Source: an uncultured Actinomyces sp.
GTDB taxonomy: Bacteria; Actinomycetota; Actinomycetes; Actinomycetales; Actinomycetaceae
Length of the DNA: 9,136 nucleotides
Reading direction: 5' to 3'
NCBI GenBank assembly: GCA_938040725.1
Contig: CALHZX010000026.1
Location: forward strand, 1-9,136
Shown: positions 6,050 through 9,136 of the stretch, piece by piece
How the letters are laid out: each line of letters starts with the position of its first letter
Position numbering within the stretch: position 1 is the stretch's first letter
The notes under the pieces: generated by a model
Database searches by the model: none
Told to the model about the DNA's origin: nothing
Seen by the model: only the letters and a program-made list of their open reading frames with translations
Translations under genes and position numbers: made by a program

Positions 6050-9000
6050 TCAGTATCCTCCCTCGGTCATTTTCTCTTCGATGACGCGTCCGCCGAGGAT
6101 TTCCAGGACCGCTGCCAGGCCGATCGTCTGCGAGTTTTCAATGTTTTCGTCGTCGATGCTGGCACTGTCGTCGTCAGCCGCGTGGGTGCGGGTCGAGGCG
6201 ACGGCGGCCTCGCGCTGAGCCTTCTCGCGCAGGGCGGCCTCGGCGGCAGCGCGACCGGTCAGCGGCGCGTCGGATGCTTGTGCGGCGTCGCGGTGATGTT
6301 CCGGGGTGCCGAATCCGGGCGCGGGGTCCTGCGCCGGTTCGGGGGCTGCCGCCAGCCAGGCGGGGGCCTGCGCGGGAGCGCTCGGCGCCGCGCTGATCGG
6401 AGTCACGTCGGCGGGGGCGGCCGACTCGGGCGGGGTCCACGAGTCGGCGCCGTCGTCGAAGTTGACGGATGCTCCCCCGGGGATGACGACCGGGTCGCCC
6501 CACCCCGTCGGGGTCGACGGCGTGTGCGCGGCGGGCGTGATGGGGGCATCGTCGAAGACGGGTTCCGAGGCTGGGGCGGGCTCGGGCTGCGCGGACGCGC
6601 CCACCGGCTCGTCGGTGGGCTCGGGGTCGCCCGGGTAGCGGAAGACCGTGAATGAGTGCTTCCGCGTGGCCGCCTCACCGTTTGGGGACGAGGCCGATGC
6701 CCCCTTGGGCGCGGCGGTGGAGGCGGCGGCGAGGGCGCGGGCCGCCCGCTCGGGCAGCGCGGGTCGCTCGGGCGCGGGTTCGGGGGCCTGAGAAGCCGGG
6801 GCCGACGTGGGAGCGACGGGTTCGCGTCGGATCGGCATCACCGTCGCGGGCTCGGGCCAACCTGCGTCCTCGGGTTCAGGCTCGGGAGCCGGTTCGGGTG
6901 CACGCGTCGGCTCAGACCAGCCGGTGTCAACCGGCTCGGGTGCATGTACGGGCTCGGGCGTACGCGCAGGTTCCGGCCACCCGGCGTCGACAGGCTCGGG
7001 AGCGTGCGCGAGGGCCGCCTGCGCGTCGGGTTCCTCGTAAGCGCGCGCGGGCGCCTGCGGGGCAGGCGCGGCCTCGGGCCACGGCTCGGGTTCGGGTGCC
7101 GCCTGCGCGGCGGCCTGATCAAAAGGGGGCGGCTCCGAGACCCAGCCTCCGGGCTGGGACGGTCGCTGGGAGGCGCCGGAGCGCGAGGCCTGTGCCGACG
7201 GGCCAGTCGTCGCCGGGCCGCCCGAGGCCTGCCCGACCTGCGCGGACACGCTGACGCTCAGGCCGGTGACCTCGTTGATGGCCTTTTCGACGTCGGCCGC
7301 ACGGGGGCCGCGCGAGAAGGCGTTGACCATGGCCTCGACCGGGAAGAGGAGAACCACGTGGGAGCCATCGACTGCCCCCAGCTGCGCGTTGCCGCCGACC
7401 ATCGACCACGTGACGCGGCTGATGGAGGACAGGCGCTCGACGACCTCGTTCCAGCGACCGCGCAGCATATCGGCGTCGCGGCCGGATGTGGGCGCCTCGG
7501 CGCGAGCGTTAGTGTCCGAACGCCCCGGCGCGGCAGATTCGGGGCGCTGCTGAGCAGAGGCGGCGGCACGAGGCTCGGCCTGCGTGTATCCCTGCGTGGC
7601 GTCGACGCGCGGCTGCTCGGCGGCCTCGCGGGGCTTGGCCTCGGGCGGTGCGGCCTGCGCGGGTGCGGAAGCCTGTACAGGTGCGGAAGCCTGTACAGGT
7701 GCGGAAGCCTGCGCAGATACGGCACTCGGCTCCGGTGCCGGCTTCTGAGCGGCGGGCTTCTGAGCGGACCAGTCGGGGCCACTCCCCCACGCGGGCGCGC
7801 CCTGGGGGGCAGGCGCGGCAGACGATGCGGGCGCCTGAGGAGCGGGGGCCGAGGCCTCGGCGCGCTCCTGCTTCTTGCGGGCCAGGGCCTCGCGAGCCTC
7901 GCGGGCGCCGAAACGACCCGAGGAGGCCTCGGACGAAGTGGAGGACAGCTCGCGCGGTGCTCCCCCGCCGGTCATGCCGACCGTGCCCTGGACGGGAGCC
8001 TGGGCGGGCGCGGGGGCGGGCACGAGGATACGACCGACGAGGAGCTCGAGCTGCAGGCGAGGCGACGTCGCGCCCGTCATCGCGCGCAGGGCCTCGTCGG
8101 TCAGGTCGGCGGCGCGGGAGAGGCCGTGCGGACCCCAGTTCTGCGCCTGACGCTGCATGCGCTCGAACTGGTCCTGCGGAGTGTCAGCCAGGACGTCGCG
8201 CGCGCCATCGCCGGCCACCGCGATGATGAGGAGGTCACGCAGACGCTGGAGAAGGTCCTCGACGAAGCGGCGCGGGTCGTGGCCGGACTCGACCATGCGC
8301 TCGACGACGCGGAATGCCGCGGCACCGTCGCCGCCCGCGAGAGCATCGACGGACTGATCGAGCAGCGCGGAGTCCGTGTACCCGAGCAACGCGACGGCCG
8401 TCTGATAGGTGACCTGACCGTCGATTGCGCCGGCCATCAGCTGGTCGAGCACCGACAGGGTGTCTCGCACCGAGCCGCCGCCCGCGCGCATGACGAGGGT
8501 CAGGACGCCCTCGCCCACGCCGATGTGCTCCTCGGAACACAGGCCCGTCAGGTAGGGGCCGAGCACGTCCGGCGGCACGAGGCGGAACGGGTAGTGGTGG
8601 GTGCGCGAGCGGATCGTGCCGATCACGCGCTCGGGTTCCGTCGTCGCGAAGACGAACTTGACGTGCTCGGGCGGCTCCTCGACGAGCTTGAGCAACGCAT
8701 TGAAGCCCTGGTTCGTGACCATGTGGGCCTCGTCGATGATGAAGATCTTGTAGCGGTCGCGCACCGGCGCGAAGGTGGCGCGCTCACGCAGGTCACGCGC
8801 ATCGTCGACGCCGCCATGCGAGGCCGCGTCGATCTCGACGACATCGAGCGAACCTGGGCCGCCGGTGGCCAGCTCGCGGCACGATTCGCACTGGCCGCAC
8901 GGGGTGTCCGTGGGGCCCTGCGCGCAGTTCAGGCAGCGCGCGAGGATGCGCGCCGACGTGGTCTTGCCGCATCCGCGCGGCCCGGAGAACAGATACGCGT

Positions 9001-9112
9001 GCGTCACGCGATTCGCGCGCAGCGCCGCCTTGAGCGGCTCCGTCACGTGTTCCTGGCCGATCACCTGGTCAAAGGTGTCGGGGCGATACCGGCGATACAG
9101 AGCAGTGGTCAC
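6050..9112 (-). CDS. dnaX: DNA polymerase III subunit gamma/tau
   Basis: ATPase of the clamp loader that opens and loads the sliding clamp and ties polymerase cores together. Residues 1-360 are the AAA+ clamp-loader part. Walker A is GPRGCGKT (44-51), a zinc knuckle uses Cys63, Cys72, Cys75 and Cys78, and Walker B is IIDEAH (125-130). Sensor 1 is near FATTEP (155-160), an SRT motif sits at 169-171, and sensor 2 is Arg216 in GGGSVRDTL. A second folded block at about 546-616 resembles the tau-specific domain of actinobacterial DnaX. The end (about 985-1015, GGRVIEE) is also conserved-looking. Between them lie long Ala/Pro/Glu-rich, probably disordered stretches (about 365-545 and 625-985), which make 1020 aa much longer than the mycobacterial protein. 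No A-rich slippery site for a gamma frameshift was found. The GTG start fits the conserved ALYRRYRP beginning. recR follows after one base. Confidence 0.97.
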   Translation of the reverse strand: MTTALYRRYRPDTFDQVIGQEHVTEPLKAALRANRVTHAYLFSGPRGCGKTTSARILARCLNCAQGPTDTPCGQCESCRELATGGPGSLDVVEIDAASHGGVDDARDLRERATFAPVRDRYKIFIIDEAHMVTNQGFNALLKLVEEPPEHVKFVFATTEPERVIGTIRSRTHHYPFRLVPPDVLGPYLTGLCSEEHIGVGEGVLTLVMRAGGGSVRDTLSVLDQLMAGAIDGQVTYQTAVALLGYTDSALLDQSVDALAGGDGAAAFRVVERMVESGHDPRRFVEDLLQRLRDLLIIAVAGDGARDVLADTPQDQFERMQRQAQNWGPHGLSRAADLTDEALRAMTGATSPRLQLELLVGRILVPAPAPAQAPVQGTVGMTGGGAPRELSSTSSEASSGRFGAREAREALARKKQERAEASAPAPQAPASSAAPAPQGAPAWGSGPDWSAQKPAAQKPAPEPSAVSAQASAPVQASAPVQASAPAQAAPPEAKPREAAEQPRVDATQGYTQAEPRAAASAQQRPESAAPGRSDTNARAEAPTSGRDADMLRGRWNEVVERLSSISRVTWSMVGGNAQLGAVDGSHVVLLFPVEAMVNAFSRGPRAADVEKAINEVTGLSVSVSAQVGQASGGPATTGPSAQASRSGASQRPSQPGGWVSEPPPFDQAAAQAAPEPEPWPEAAPAPQAPARAYEEPDAQAALAHAPEPVDAGWPEPARTPEPVHAPEPVDTGWSEPTRAPEPAPEPEPEDAGWPEPATVMPIRREPVAPTSAPASQAPEPAPERPALPERAARALAAASTAAPKGASASSPNGEAATRKHSFTVFRYPGDPEPTDEPVGASAQPEPAPASEPVFDDAPITPAAHTPSTPTGWGDPVVIPGGASVNFDDGADSWTPPESAAPADVTPISAAPSAPAQAPAWLAAAPEPAQDPAPGFGTPEHHRDAAQASDAPLTGRAAAEAALREKAQREAAVASTRTHAADDDSASIDDENIENSQTIGLAAVLEILGGRVIEEKMTEGGY
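6845..6997 (-). repeat. 20-residue tandem repeat within dnaX
   Basis: About 2.5 copies of a 60-bp unit encode a repeating EPV-D-(A/T)-GW-(P/S)-EP pattern at residues 706-725, 726-745 and 746-756. The tryptophan in each copy (712, 732, 752) keeps the same place, with Pro/Glu-rich filler between. The copies have diverged at the DNA level, so this is an old internal duplication in the disordered arm. Confidence 0.8.
7662..7715 (-). repeat. 18-bp tandem repeat within dnaX
   Basis: Three head-to-tail 18-bp units (7662-7679, 7680-7697, 7698-7715); the first two are identical and the third differs at two bases. Each encodes a six-residue unit of the QASAPV type, in the Ala/Pro-rich linker after the clamp-loader domain (residues about 467-484). 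Perfect identity of two units suggests recent slippage and possible length variation between strains. Confidence 0.9.
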
Positions 9113-9118
9113 CCCTCC

Positions 9119-9124
9119 AGGGTA
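9119..9124 (-). promoter_or_regulatory. Putative dnaX -10 element directly before the start codon
   Basis: TACCCT on the minus strand fits TANNNT and is separated by exactly six bases (GGAGGG) from the dnaX GTG at 9112. A -35, if present, would lie beyond the window edge. GGAGG in the spacer looks like a ribosome binding site but is only one base from the GTG, too close for normal use. This arrangement favours a leaderless transcript, or a wrong start call. Confidence 0.35.
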
Positions 9125-9136
9125 GTGGGTGACGTC

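Noticed and set aside
7672..7699. Two CCTGTACAGG palindromes that could be regulatory operators
   Set aside because: They lie inside the 18-bp coding repeat of dnaX, far from any promoter, and their duplication is explained by the repeat.
7856..7886. Possible programmed frameshift site giving a short gamma form of DnaX
   Set aside because: The only Lys-Lys codons are CGC AAG AAG CAG, without the A AAA AAG type of slippery run, and no stop-proximal structure is evident.

Overview
The window is high-GC DNA that reads as the chromosome of an actinobacterium. The protein sequences, the aspartokinase with a built-in second start, and the order dnaX-recR-...-lysC-asd all fit. An Actinomyces/Schaalia-like member of the Actinomycetaceae is my best guess, made from protein flavour rather than a search. 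All six real genes lie on the minus strand, so transcription runs from high to low coordinates. Coding density is high and no mobile element, CRISPR array, tRNA or rRNA was seen.

Layout in the direction of transcription: (1) dnaX (9112-6050) encodes a very long (1020 aa) clamp-loader tau subunit. One base after its stop is recR (6048-5455), whose ribosome binding site lies inside the end of dnaX, so this is a replication/repair operon. (2) A roughly 190-bp gap holds a weak hairpin after recR and a promoter for an OmpR-family response regulator (5241 or 5262 to 4534). Its stop overlaps by 4 bases the GTG start of a sensor histidine kinase (4537-2978), forming a translationally coupled two-component system. 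(3) A 223-bp gap holds a promoter-like -10 and a structured leader ahead of lysC (2754-1438), followed after 144 bp by asd (1293-247). These are the first two enzymes of the aspartate pathway to lysine, diaminopimelate, threonine and methionine. A strong GC-rich hairpin at 195-227 ends this operon. (4) Bases 1-194 hold no gene I can support, but they contain further stable inverted repeats.

Most of the window is housekeeping. The parts that merit a second look are small-scale: a well-formed internal ribosome binding site producing the aspartokinase beta subunit; two genes (dnaX and the response regulator) whose -10 box sits 6-7 bases ahead of an in-frame GTG, as in leaderless transcripts; a lysC leader with a hairpin and a small overlapping reading frame; an acidic plus Gly/Pro-rich sensor domain in the kinase; and repeat-built disordered arms in DnaX. 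I found no convincing evidence of a wholly new system.
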